NCBI RefSeq assembly: GCF_003991905.1
Contig: NZ_RSCL01000020.1
Location: 81,715-145,714 of the forward strand
Length of the DNA stretch: 64,000 bases
DNA from: Dulcicalothrix desertica PCC 7102
GTDB lineage: Bacteria; Cyanobacteriota; Cyanobacteriia; Cyanobacteriales; Nostocaceae
Direction of reading: 5' to 3'
Part shown: one piece after another, positions 7,748 through 16,178 of the stretch
Layout of the letters: each line of letters opens with the position of its first letter
Position numbering within the stretch: the first letter of the stretch is position 1
Notes under the pieces: generated by a model
Told to the model about the DNA's origin: nothing
Databases searched by the model: none
Seen by the model: the letters and a program-made list of their open reading frames with translations, nothing else
Position numbers and translations under genes: made by a program

Positions 7748-8968
7748 GTGAACAACATCAACCAACTATTAATGCAAGCTATCGCAGCACGTGATACACA
7801 TAACTGGTCGTCATTCAATCAATGCAAAGAGCAATTGCTAAAGGAAAACTCAAATTACCTTGAGACTGTCGAGCGTCAAGAAGATTTGTTGGAATTAGCG
7901 CTTTTGATTTTCGAGCATAGTGATTTTCATTCTCGTTGGGAAGTTGCTAAAGTCTTTAAACGTTTGGGGAGTGTCGCAATTCCAAAGCTCGTAGAAATAT
8001 TGTCCGATGATACGCTAGATGAAGAGTTACGTTGGTACGCAGTGCGAATTTTGGGAGAACTCAAAAACGAGTCAGCAATTCCAGTATTAATAGAGTTAAT
8101 TCAAACCGACGACTCGGAAGAATTAAAGTCAATGGCATCTGTCGCATTAGGGCAACTTGGCTCCAAAGCAATTTTATCACTCTCTTCTTTGTTAGCTTAC
8201 TCGGATACGCGGTTCTTAGCTACGCAGGCATTATGTTACATCCGTAACAAAGAGACTATTTTACCCTTACTGAGCGTTGCTGAAGATTCCCAAGTCGCTG
8301 TAAGGGTAGCAGCGATTGAAGCGTTGAGTAGTTTTCATGACTCGCGTGTCCTTGCAGTACTTTTACGTAGTTTAGATGATGAATCAGCACAAGTAAGACG
8401 CACAGTTGTTACAGGATTAGGTTATCGTCGTGATTTGCATAACTCCGAGTTAGATTTAGTCGCATTATTACAACCCAAACTTTACGATTGTGATTCAATA
8501 GTCGCGAGTGCAGCTGTTGTTGCGTTGTCACGGATGGGTAATGATGCTGCTGCACATCATTTGTATCAGTTTCTATTATCACAAAAGGCGCCGCTTCAAT
8601 TACAAATCGAAACAATCCGCGCGCTAACATGGGTTGGTACAATTTCCGGCTTAGAATATCTACAGCAAGCCCTAAATATAATTAGATCAAAAACACTATG
8701 CGAGCAAATTGTCACTGTTTTAGGACGAGTCCAGCAATCAGATTTAATACATAAAGCCGCCGATATTTTATTAGAAATGCTACATCAAAAGCATCCAGCT
8801 TGTTCAATAGATACCGTTAGAAGCGCAATCGCTTTATCTTTAGGACAACTTGGTAGAGTTGATGCTGTTGAACCATTAACTACCCTACTTAATGATAGTA
8901 ATACTCAAGTACGCCTACACGCTCTAGCAGCTTTGAAGAACTTGGCGCGGTTAAACTATTTGCCTTAA
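7748..8968 (+). CDS. HEAT-repeat protein divergent from nirA (possible NirB)
   Basis: A 406-aa soluble protein built of HEAT/PBS-lyase-type helical repeats from about residue 60 to the end. Recurring patterns are AIPVLIELIQTDDSEELKSM, AVRVAAIEAL and AVEPLTTLLNDSNTQVRLHA. The start is GTG. It is transcribed away from nirA across a 414-base promoter region, so it may share nitrogen control. Proteins of this kind beside nirA have been linked to full nitrite reductase activity (NirB) in Anabaena; I recall this only in outline, so no symbol is given. Bilin-lyase-related HEAT proteins are the alternative, but no phycobilisome gene is nearby. Confidence 0.8.
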   Translation: MNNINQLLMQAIAARDTHNWSSFNQCKEQLLKENSNYLETVERQEDLLELALLIFEHSDFHSRWEVAKVFKRLGSVAIPKLVEILSDDTLDEELRWYAVRILGELKNESAIPVLIELIQTDDSEELKSMASVALGQLGSKAILSLSSLLAYSDTRFLATQALCYIRNKETILPLLSVAEDSQVAVRVAAIEALSSFHDSRVLAVLLRSLDDESAQVRRTVVTGLGYRRDLHNSELDLVALLQPKLYDCDSIVASAAVVALSRMGNDAAAHHLYQFLLSQKAPLQLQIETIRALTWVGTISGLEYLQQALNIIRSKTLCEQIVTVLGRVQQSDLIHKAADILLEMLHQKHPACSIDTVRSAIALSLGQLGRVDAVEPLTTLLNDSNTQVRLHALAALKNLARLNYLP

Positions 8969-9078
8969 ATCTATGTAAATCTATACATATGTCATTATTT
9001 TCAGAAGATACATAGGTTTAAGAAAATCGTAAATACGCGCGCAGGAAGCTGGACTGTTATGTACCCTTTTTCCGTTCC

Positions 9079-9385
9079 CTTACCGGAATGTACTTCTCCG
9101 TATAATACTCAAGCTAAGTAAGAATCATCGTAATAAAGCTACATTGTCTTCATTGCTTTTTATCGCTAACTCAAGAACTTTAGCTTTAATACTGAGTGCT
9201 TAAAAAACATCAATTGTTCTTGGTGCATTCCGGTGAGTTCCGGGATATGTAAGACACCTTTATACACAATATATCAACTCCGCAAAGAGTGCATGGTGCT
9301 AGAGCGCTACCAAAGGTAAGTTCAAGTGCGTGTTGGTTCAAAACAACAATCTTTACAGATGCGGGAAAGTCTAGATTTGTTTAAG
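9079..9385 (+). ncRNA. Candidate structured RNA upstream of the TnpB-like gene
   Basis: Non-coding stretch with strong long-range pairing. Bases 9079-9093 pair with 9223-9237 over 15 consecutive positions (two G-U). Inside the loop, 9107-9111 pairs with 9193-9197 and 9112-9118 with 9179-9185. A row of short hairpins follows at about 9276-9352: ACTC/GAGT, TACC/GGTA, TGTTG/CAACA and ATCT/AGAT. Then comes GCGGGAAAG (9361-9369), which resembles a group I intron P element but without the other core elements. I recognise no known family. Direction is assumed from the downstream gene. No protein gene is supportable in 8969-9547. Confidence 0.4.
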
Positions 9386-9547
9386 GGAAGTTAAGAAGTG
9401 AAAACAATTTATTATCAATTCTAGATGTTTTTTAGTGTCAGAAAATTTTGTCATAATTTTTAATAATTAAGCTTTCAGAAAATCCAGATATTATGTTAGA
9501 GTAAATTCATCAACTTTATGAGAACAAAATCTAACTAATTAGTTGTT

Positions 9548-11098
9548 ATGAAAGCAAACAAGCAACAAACAACTGAAGAGTCTTATACAGTAATTACGCC
9601 TGTGATTTATTGCTCAGATGAACCACAAATAGACAGATTAATGAATGCTTGTGGAGTTGTAAGAGCAGTAACTTATAATAAACTAGGGTCACTACAAGGA
9701 TGGAATTTAAATTGGATGTTTGCAGCGCCTCAAATTAAACCAATACTGCCTCCAGAGTCAGTTGGAATGTCGAAGTGCAGGAAAATTTGGGAATGGTCTG
9801 TAAACGATTGCATGAAAGCGATTGCCGCGCAGCAAGAAGCAGCAATCGCTGTGATTATCCGTGAAATCTGGCAGAAATTGCCAATGCAAGTCAATCAACA
9901 AAAACGAATTGCCTGGTTATTAGAGAAAGAAAACAAAAAACTCCATGAACAGGCATTAATATTATTTCCCAAATGTGAAATAGAGTTATCAAGAGAAAAA
10001 TTATTAAATCTGTTATATACAAACCCAACAGAGGTCAATTGGTTGCATCGACGTGTTAGAAAACATTTTCAACGAGGACATACTTATAAACGTAATCAAA
10101 TAGTTTACCAAGGTGCCGGTTATAAGTGTCAGCGAGTTAATCGACACTCAGTAGTATTGACTGTAATGGGTGAAGACGCACGTCAAAAGATTACATTAAA
10201 ATTACGTAGCCGCCAAATCATAAAAGGACAAATTCGATTAATTCGTAACGAGCTTCAAGTACTCGAAGTTCATTGGACAAGAACTAGAACTATCATTTTA
10301 CCCACACAATCTAAGTTACCTGTACTCATTGGTCTCGATAAAGGTTATACAGAAGGCTTTTATACATCAGATGGTGTACAAGTGGCGCCTGGTTTAGGTA
10401 AGTTAATGTCTAATAAAACTAATCGCATTACAGCAAAAAATCGTAATCGCTACCGAATTCGAGCTTTTTCTGAATCATTGAAGAAACATGACCCCGTTTC
10501 TTCAGCACGTATTTTCAAAAATAATCTTGGTTATAAAGTAAAAGAAAGAAAGCTACAAAACGAGAAAAACACAATTAAAAATTTTATTCGCAGAGATTTA
10601 AGACGAGTAATTACAACGAATGTAGAATTATTCTGCGAAGATTTATCCTCTCCAATAAAAAGCAAGACAGGTGCGAAATCAGTTAATCGCAAGCTAAATC
10701 AATGGATGAAAGGAGAGTTACAGACTTCAGTCGATAAGATCGCTCTGGAGACCGGTTCAAAAGTTACGTTAGTCAACTGTGCTTACACATCGCAAATGTG
10801 TTCTCTGACTGGAACGCTTTTAGGTTTTAGAAAAGGGGATCGTTTTACCTGCCACACAGGGGTTGTGCTGCACGCTGACAAAAATGCGGCCATAAATATT
10901 CGTAATCGTGGTACAGATTATGAAATCCAAAGGTTCATGAAATCAGAGGAAGTTTTGGTCGTGTTACTGAATCGTACCATTCGGTATTTAGTTTCGATTG
11001 GGAAGTCTATAAGTGATGCTTTAGAGTTGGGTTGGCTCAACCCAAAGTTTAAAGCAAAAGCTTTAAAACTTGAAACTATTTATCACTCTCAGGGGTAG
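9548..11098 (+). CDS. TnpB/Cas12-like RuvC nuclease, solitary
   Basis: 516-aa protein of the TnpB (IS605 OrfB)/Cas12 class, whose active members are RNA-guided DNA nucleases. The RuvC triad is intact: D264 in IGLDKGYTEG, E364 in LFCEDLSS and D444 in HADKNAAIN. The N-terminus (YTVITPVIYCSDEPQI) fits the wedge domain start. The zinc ribbon before D444 is degenerate: only one Cys of each CxxC pair remains (C418 in QMCSLTG, C435 in FTCHTG). No tnpA transposase or CRISPR array accompanies it. Structured non-coding sequence flanks it on both sides, and a repeat island lies downstream. It could be a transposon accessory nuclease or a domesticated derivative. IscB is excluded (no HNH, contiguous RuvC). 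Confidence 0.8.
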   Translation: MKANKQQTTEESYTVITPVIYCSDEPQIDRLMNACGVVRAVTYNKLGSLQGWNLNWMFAAPQIKPILPPESVGMSKCRKIWEWSVNDCMKAIAAQQEAAIAVIIREIWQKLPMQVNQQKRIAWLLEKENKKLHEQALILFPKCEIELSREKLLNLLYTNPTEVNWLHRRVRKHFQRGHTYKRNQIVYQGAGYKCQRVNRHSVVLTVMGEDARQKITLKLRSRQIIKGQIRLIRNELQVLEVHWTRTRTIILPTQSKLPVLIGLDKGYTEGFYTSDGVQVAPGLGKLMSNKTNRITAKNRNRYRIRAFSESLKKHDPVSSARIFKNNLGYKVKERKLQNEKNTIKNFIRRDLRRVITTNVELFCEDLSSPIKSKTGAKSVNRKLNQWMKGELQTSVDKIALETGSKVTLVNCAYTSQMCSLTGTLLGFRKGDRFTCHTGVVLHADKNAAINIRNRGTDYEIQRFMKSEEVLVVLLNRTIRYLVSIGKSISDALELGWLNPKFKAKALKLETIYHSQG

Positions 11099-11117
11099 AG
11101 AGTACGCTTAAGCCCAC

Positions 11118-11270
11118 CATTGGTAGACAAGACCAAACGTCAACCATAGTCTAAAAGCACTAACCAATGCGTGAAGATAGCAGCAATTAACGACAAATTT
11201 ATTGAAAGCTAGGTAAACATTATATTTAAAATATAAAGGTTTGCATAGGAATAAGTAGATTTAGTTTACC
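11118..11270 (+). ncRNA. Candidate guide-type RNA downstream of the TnpB-like gene
   Basis: Starting 20 bases after the nuclease stop codon, CATTGGT (11118-11124) pairs with ACCAATG (11163-11169), and nested UAGAC (11124-11128) with GUCUA (11149-11153). A third stem pairs GGTAAAC (11212-11218) with GTTTACC (11264-11270) around a perfect TATATTT/AAATATA hairpin (11221-11235). TnpB guide RNAs characteristically lie at and beyond the 3' end of tnpB, so this is the expected place for one. Function is inference; the complementarity is directly visible. Confidence 0.4.
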
Positions 11271-11274
11271 CCTG

Positions 11275-11530
11275 ACAAACACTGGAACTTTGACTCATGT
11301 CATGCTGAGGAACGAAGTATCTAAAATCTGTAACTCATGTCATGCTGAGGAACGAAGCATCTAAAATCTGTAACTCATGTCATGCTGAGGAACAAAGCAT
11401 CTAAAATCTACAACTCATGTCATGCTGAGGAACGTTAACGCAGTTTTCCCGAAGGGTAGCATCTAAAATCTACAACTCATGTCATGCTGAGGAACGTTAA
11501 CGCAGTTTTCCCGAAGGGTAGCATCTAAAA
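11275..11530 (+). repeat. Tandem repeat array, 40-bp and 62-bp units
   Basis: Five head-to-tail copies of a unit containing GTCATGCTGAGGAAC and GCATCTAAAATCT. Three copies are about 40 bases long. Two carry an extra block of about 22 bases (GTTAACGCAGTTTTCCCGAA...) between the same ends. Copies are adjacent with no unique spacers. The core is dispersed in the window at 24250-24282 and 42510-42622. Confidence 0.9.
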
Positions 11531-11606
11531 GATTTTGATGCTTGTTTAAAACTAAACTTATAACCAGTTTGAGAATATATATCCTCGCCTGAAAATTCGC
11601 AAACCA

Positions 11607-11648
11607 TTTCCTAGAGGATAAATCCCGGCAAATATATCCTCTAGGAAA
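11607..11648. repeat. 14-bp perfect inverted repeat within the repeat island
   Basis: TTTCCTAGAGGATA (11607-11620) and its exact complement (11635-11648) flank 14 bases. A related smaller hairpin, GAGGATA/TATCCTC, lies at about 11816-11842. Both sit between the two opposed tandem arrays. No gene is supportable in 11531-11849. Confidence 0.8.
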
Positions 11649-11849
11649 ATTAGCGAAACACAATACTGCCTCTACAGTAATTATTTTTACTATTTTTAAT
11701 CAAAATTAAGTATTTTTTGCAAAAAAAGCGCTATTTTAGAAAATTAATATTTACAAAAGTATCGTTTTTATACAGCTTCATATTTGTCTCTATGTGGAAG
11801 TGGTAGAGTTCAAGCGAGGATAAATTCGATAAATATATCCTCAAAATAT

Positions 11850-12075
11850 TTAAGATGCTTTGTACCTTAGCATGACAAAGATGCTTCGTACCTCAGCATG
11901 ACAAAGATGCTTTGTACCTTAGCATGACAAAGATGCTACCCTGCGGGAAAACTACGTTTACGTTCCTCAGCATGACAAAGATGCTACCCTGCGGGAAAAC
12001 TACGTTTACGTTCCTCAGCATGACAAAGATGCTACCCTGCGGGAAAACTACGTTTACGTTCCTCAGCATGACAAA
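11850..12075 (-). repeat. Tandem repeat array in inverted orientation, 26-bp and 48-bp units
   Basis: Six tandem copies of AGATGCTT...CTCAGCATGACA, the reverse complement of the core repeated at 11275-11530. Three are about 26 bases and three carry a 22-base block (ACCCTGCGGGAAAACTACG...), so the short/long unit architecture is the same as in the first array. The two arrays could pair into a large cruciform or hairpin. A short open frame across it is only repeat-encoded. Confidence 0.9.
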
Positions 12076-12111
12076 AGTTCACATTTTACTCGTTTGGAGT
12101 ATAATGCAACT

Positions 12112-13404
12112 TCACTCAATATAACTACCGACTCTCAAAGGAATTTGAATAATAAACTCACTTCCCTGTCCTAACTCAGAAACACAGTGTAACGAACCAG
12201 CGTGTCTCTCGGTAATAATTTGATAGCTAATAGCTAAACCCATACCTGTACCAACACCAATGGGTTTTGTAGTAAAAAAAGGGTTAAATATTTTTTGTTT
12301 GACTTGTTCTGGTATTCCCAAACCGTTATCAGCTATACAAATTTTAACAATATTGCTTTCGACTAACTCAGTAGAAATTGATATTTCAGGATTTGGGAGT
12401 ACACTTTTCGTAATTTTCTCTTCTATTGCATCAATTGCGTTGCTAAGAAGATTCATAAATACTTGATTTAGCTGTCCTGCATAGCACTCAATAAGAGGTA
12501 GCTCGTTATATTTTTTAATAACTTCAATTGCAAGACGTTCCGAATTAGCTTTAAGTCGATGTCCTAGAATCATCAAAGTACTATCAATTCCTTGATGGAT
12601 ATCAATAGGTTTTATATCAGCTTCATCTAGTCGCGAAAATACTCGTAAAGAAAGCACAATCTCTTGAATGCGCTTTGCACCTACTTTCATTGACTGAAGT
12701 AGCTTGGGGAAATCTTCTATTAAATAATTTAGTTCGCTTGTTTCTATTTCAGCTTCGACTTCTGGTAAAGGGTTGGGATAGTGATGTTGATAAACGTTAA
12801 TTACTCTCAGTAATTCTTGAGCATATTCGTTAGCGTGAGTAAGGTTAGCAGAGATAAAATTAACTGGGTTGTTAATTTCATGCGCGACACCTGCAACTAA
12901 TTGACCCAAACTAGACATTTTCTCACTCTGAATAATTTGGGTTTGAGCTTGTTGCAACTCTGTTAAAGTTTGCTCAAGTCTATTTTGTGCTTCAGTACGT
13001 TCGTTTACTTCCTTCTTCAACATTAGCTCTGTGTTTCTTAGCGCTAAGTGAATGTTGACTCTCGCTAGCACCTCCTCTACTTGAATTGGTTTACTAATAT
13101 AGTCTACGGCGCCTCCAAGCAAACCTTTGACTTTATTTTCAGTATCAGAAAGTGCCGTCAAAAAAATTACTGGTATTTCTTTTATCCTAGAATCGGCTTT
13201 TATCCGCTTACAAGTTTCAAAACCATCAATTCCAGGCATCATAATATCTAATAAAATCATATCTGGCTGGATAACTGGTAGTTTTTCAAGTGCCATTTCG
13301 CCACTTTTGACAACATACACTTTAAATCCAGCTTCATGTAAAATATCAAATAATATACGTATATTATTAGGATTGTCATCAACAATCAAAATTGAGTTTT
13401 TCAC
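12112..13404 (-). CDS. Response regulator-histidine kinase hybrid
   Basis: 430-aa cytoplasmic signalling protein. Residues 1-120 are a receiver domain (ILIVDDNPNN, phospho-acceptor Asp in ILLDIMMPGIDG, conserved K in PVIFLTAL...SKPI). A coiled coil follows (about 130-165), then a HisKA dimerisation domain with the phosphorylatable His in GVAHEINNP, and a HATPase_c domain with N box (NLLSNAIDAI), G1 box (DNGLGIP) and G2 box (GTGMGLAIS). It has no membrane segments, so input probably comes through the receiver. It follows the MASE1 kinase by 12 bases in the same operon and is a plausible partner. No target gene is evident. Confidence 0.9.
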   Translation of the reverse strand: MKNSILIVDDNPNNIRILFDILHEAGFKVYVVKSGEMALEKLPVIQPDMILLDIMMPGIDGFETCKRIKADSRIKEIPVIFLTALSDTENKVKGLLGGAVDYISKPIQVEEVLARVNIHLALRNTELMLKKEVNERTEAQNRLEQTLTELQQAQTQIIQSEKMSSLGQLVAGVAHEINNPVNFISANLTHANEYAQELLRVINVYQHHYPNPLPEVEAEIETSELNYLIEDFPKLLQSMKVGAKRIQEIVLSLRVFSRLDEADIKPIDIHQGIDSTLMILGHRLKANSERLAIEVIKKYNELPLIECYAGQLNQVFMNLLSNAIDAIEEKITKSVLPNPEISISTELVESNIVKICIADNGLGIPEQVKQKIFNPFFTTKPIGVGTGMGLAISYQIITERHAGSLHCVSELGQGSEFIIQIPLRVGSYIE

Positions 13405-13416
13405 TACTACCTTCTT

Positions 13417-15798
13417 TTAGTTACAGTCAATAATATAAATATTAATTAAAGAAACTATCGCTTCCATTTCAAATTCATCAGCTAAAAACAAAACTTTCTC
13501 AGTAAAAGCTTTATATTTCTTATCTAGCCGTTCAATTTCTAAGACAGCAGCTTGAATATCAGCAACATCGCACCGTTGTGCAGCTTCATACAATGTTGTG
13601 AGTGCAGATGCAGGAGGAATGTCCATCACACTTGTTTCAGCTAAATATAACGAATTGGTTGCTAATTTCTGACTCTGCTCATAAATCCATTGCAATTGTA
13701 AGTGATTTTGTAACTGTGAAAATAATTCCTCTACTTGTACAGGTTTGGGAAGAAAATCATTACAGCCAGATAAAACTGCTTCATGCCGATGAAAATCAAA
13801 CACGCTAGCAGAGGAGGCAATAATTAGTGAATTTTCAAATTCCTCTAACTCTCGCAGATGCTTGGTCATTGTAAACCCATCCATCACAGGCATTGCTAAG
13901 TCTGTAATAATTAAGTCAGGTTTTTCTTGAATAGCTTTTTCTAATCCCTCCTCACCGTTAGTTGCTTCCAATACCTCAAAACCTATTGGTTGAAGTAAAT
14001 TCACTAAAACCGAACGATTTTCCCAACGGTCGTCCACAATCAATATTTTGCGTTTTTCGCTCTCAAATCCTATAACAGTACCTTTTTGGGTATTGTGAGT
14101 ATTCGTCCATTCTTTTGCTTCCATAAATTCTATGTCAAACCAAAAAGTACTGCCTACACCTAATTGACTTTCTACATTAATTGTGGCGCCCATTAAACTC
14201 ACAACCTTATGACTAATAGCTAAACCTAACCCCGTACCTTCGATTTGTTTTTCAGATGAACCAACCTGCTCAAATGGTAAAAATATTTTCTCCATAACGT
14301 CCGGCGCCATCCCCACACCAGTATCTTCAATTAAAAAACGAATCATCCCGTTTTCTAATACCTCAACTTTAAATGTTACTCCTCCAGTATCGGTAAACTT
14401 AATCGCATTACCCAAAAGATTGATTAAAACTTGCCGCAAACGTTTATCGTCAGCACAAATAGCAATAGGTAGTTGATTGTTTAACCGATAATCAAAACTG
14501 ATACCCTTTTGTTCTGCACGAATGCTACAGATTTCCACGACACTTTGTAAAAAAGACGGAAAGTGGAAATCTTTTGGATGAAGCTCCATTTTTTTGGCTT
14601 CAATTTTTGAGAGGTCAAGGACATCGTTAATTAAAGTTAACAAATGCTCACCACACTGGTGAATAATATTAATCCCTTTATGTTCTTTCTCTGGTATAAC
14701 TTTAGAACGCTGGAGAATTTGGGCATAACCCAAAATTCCATTGAGAGGAGTACGCAATTCATGACTCATCGAAGCGAGGAATTCGCTTTTTGCTTGGTTG
14801 GCAGTGTCAGCAATAATTTTTGCTTGTTGCAATTCTAGAGTACGTTCCTCTACTCTTTGTTCTAACTCATCGTTAGCTCGCTTGAGTTTTGCTGCGGCTT
14901 TTTTATTTTCGTTAATTACTCCAGAAAGTATTAAAGTAGTTAAGGCAACAACACAAATAAAAGATTGCAGCAGAAATAAAGACAAAACAACTGAGTGTTT
15001 AGCAAACGACCCAAAACCATGACCCGTTCCATAAATAGCAATTACTGATATAATAAAAACAAGTGTCGTTGATTCCCGTTGCCCAAACCGAAATACCGCC
15101 CAAATCAACGGTGGAATTAACATGTACTCTAAAGGATATCCGCTGGAAAATGTAGTCCAACTAATAATAATTACTAATAGAAGTAAGCATCCCAACTCTG
15201 CGAACTTTTTTAAAGATTTTTGCTTATCTACATATCTTTGAGACCACGTTAACAGCATTGGAATGATGACTAAGTAACTAGTAAAACCCTGTATCAACCA
15301 ATTTCGCAATACATCTCCAAAACTTGCCCAAGGAGTAATTCCAGCTAATGCTTGTACCGTGACCCCATAAGTATTAGTAACAAGAGGACTAGGTATTAGT
15401 AATAAGACAAATTTAAAAATGTCCTCAGACCTTTCTAAGGGGTTACGACGTTTAATAATGCGATGGATAAGAAAAGTTGTTACTAAAACGTCAATAACTG
15501 TAACTGGCGATATCAACGTATTGACAATAAATGTCGATAATTTACCATCAGAAAATAGTAATTGGTTGATAGTAAATTCACTCAGTAAGGCAGCAGGCCA
15601 AATGCGGTATCCCAGACGCAGCATTGCCGCTAAGTAAACACCACCTGTAGGCCAACATGCTATGGCGCCATCTTTAAAGTACAGTGTTTTGGATAAATAA
15701 ATTAGAGTATAGCCAATAATTGGAAGTACAACTGCCGAAATAAGCACCGTCCAGTCCAATGTAAATTTAAATTGCTTTTTATTGACAATTTGTTCCAT
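13417..15798 (-). CDS. MASE1-domain hybrid sensor histidine kinase
   Basis: 793-aa membrane sensor kinase. Residues 1 to about 295 hold eight or so hydrophobic segments matching the MASE1 integral membrane sensor. A coiled coil (about 300-335) leads to HisKA (H346 in SMSHELRTP) and HATPase_c (N box NLLGNAIKF, G1 EDTGVGM, G2 GTGLGLAIS). A receiver domain begins near 590 (KILIVDD, Asp in IITDLAMPVMDG). About 75 helical residues at the end may be a remnant phosphotransfer-like region, but no clear Hpt histidine motif is visible. It is first gene of the pair with the response regulator-kinase downstream. The ligand is unknown. Confidence 0.9.
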   Translation of the reverse strand: MEQIVNKKQFKFTLDWTVLISAVVLPIIGYTLIYLSKTLYFKDGAIACWPTGGVYLAAMLRLGYRIWPAALLSEFTINQLLFSDGKLSTFIVNTLISPVTVIDVLVTTFLIHRIIKRRNPLERSEDIFKFVLLLIPSPLVTNTYGVTVQALAGITPWASFGDVLRNWLIQGFTSYLVIIPMLLTWSQRYVDKQKSLKKFAELGCLLLLVIIISWTTFSSGYPLEYMLIPPLIWAVFRFGQRESTTLVFIISVIAIYGTGHGFGSFAKHSVVLSLFLLQSFICVVALTTLILSGVINENKKAAAKLKRANDELEQRVEERTLELQQAKIIADTANQAKSEFLASMSHELRTPLNGILGYAQILQRSKVIPEKEHKGINIIHQCGEHLLTLINDVLDLSKIEAKKMELHPKDFHFPSFLQSVVEICSIRAEQKGISFDYRLNNQLPIAICADDKRLRQVLINLLGNAIKFTDTGGVTFKVEVLENGMIRFLIEDTGVGMAPDVMEKIFLPFEQVGSSEKQIEGTGLGLAISHKVVSLMGATINVESQLGVGSTFWFDIEFMEAKEWTNTHNTQKGTVIGFESEKRKILIVDDRWENRSVLVNLLQPIGFEVLEATNGEEGLEKAIQEKPDLIITDLAMPVMDGFTMTKHLRELEEFENSLIIASSASVFDFHRHEAVLSGCNDFLPKPVQVEELFSQLQNHLQLQWIYEQSQKLATNSLYLAETSVMDIPPASALTTLYEAAQRCDVADIQAAVLEIERLDKKYKAFTEKVLFLADEFEMEAIVSLINIYIIDCN

Positions 15799-15879
15799 TG
15801 ATTTATTTGGTAGAATAACGAGTTAACGTGCAAGACTTTCATTTTTATACTTCCCAAAAAATATTGAAAGTAACATGGA

Positions 15880-15897
15880 ACAGGCAAGGATGCCTGT
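15880..15897. repeat. Dispersed palindrome (ACAGGCA/TGCCTGT)
   Basis: Perfect 7-bp arms around four bases in the divergent region between the MASE1 kinase and ntcB. It resembles 56559-56577, where CACAGGCA pairs with TGCCTGTG. Apart from this and the ntcB promoter, 15799-16178 holds nothing else I can support. Confidence 0.6.
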
Positions 15898-16099
15898 GCT
15901 ACAAGACAAAATATTTAATTATAGATTAAGTAATTGTTATGAAATGTAAATTTTTTCTTGAAACTGAATTATTTTTTAAGAAAATATTTAGAATTTTCTG
16001 ATAGTCAGATTTCGTCAAAATCTCAGTTATTTTACCGTTTTGAAGGTAAATAACCCAACATCGTTGGTACTGTAGAAAGTCGCAGCGAAAGAGCAAGAT

Positions 16100-16141
16100 G
16101 TAACAAAATCTACTAAAACTTAGTGTCAAATCAGCTAAGTT
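16100..16141 (+). promoter_or_regulatory. NtcA-activated class II promoter of ntcB-cnaT
   Basis: Perfect GTA-N8-TAC at 16100-16113, then exactly 22 bases, then TAAGTT (16136-16141) matching TAN3T. This is the same canonical NtcA architecture as at nirA. Transcription should start near 16148, about 30 bases before the chosen ntcB start codon. It also explains why the upstream in-frame TTG (16140) cannot be the start. Confidence 0.88.
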
Positions 16142-16178
16142 GATATCAGCCACAAATGTAATTCAGGCTACACAAACA

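Noticed and set aside
9548-11098. IscB or type V-K CAST effector (Cas12k)
   Set aside because: There is no HNH insertion or PLMP start as in IscB. RuvC acids are intact and no tnsB/tnsC/tniQ or CRISPR lies nearby, unlike V-K systems.
9079-11270. Group II intron with an internal ORF
   Set aside because: No domain V-like hairpin follows the ORF, and the ORF is not a reverse transcriptase.
11275-11530. CRISPR-like array next to a Cas12-like gene
   Set aside because: Units abut one another without unique spacers, differ in length by a fixed block, and the same core is dispersed elsewhere in the window.
11912-12124. 70-aa open frame with repeated MTKMLPCGKTTFTFLS
   Set aside because: It is only the translation of the tandem DNA repeat array.
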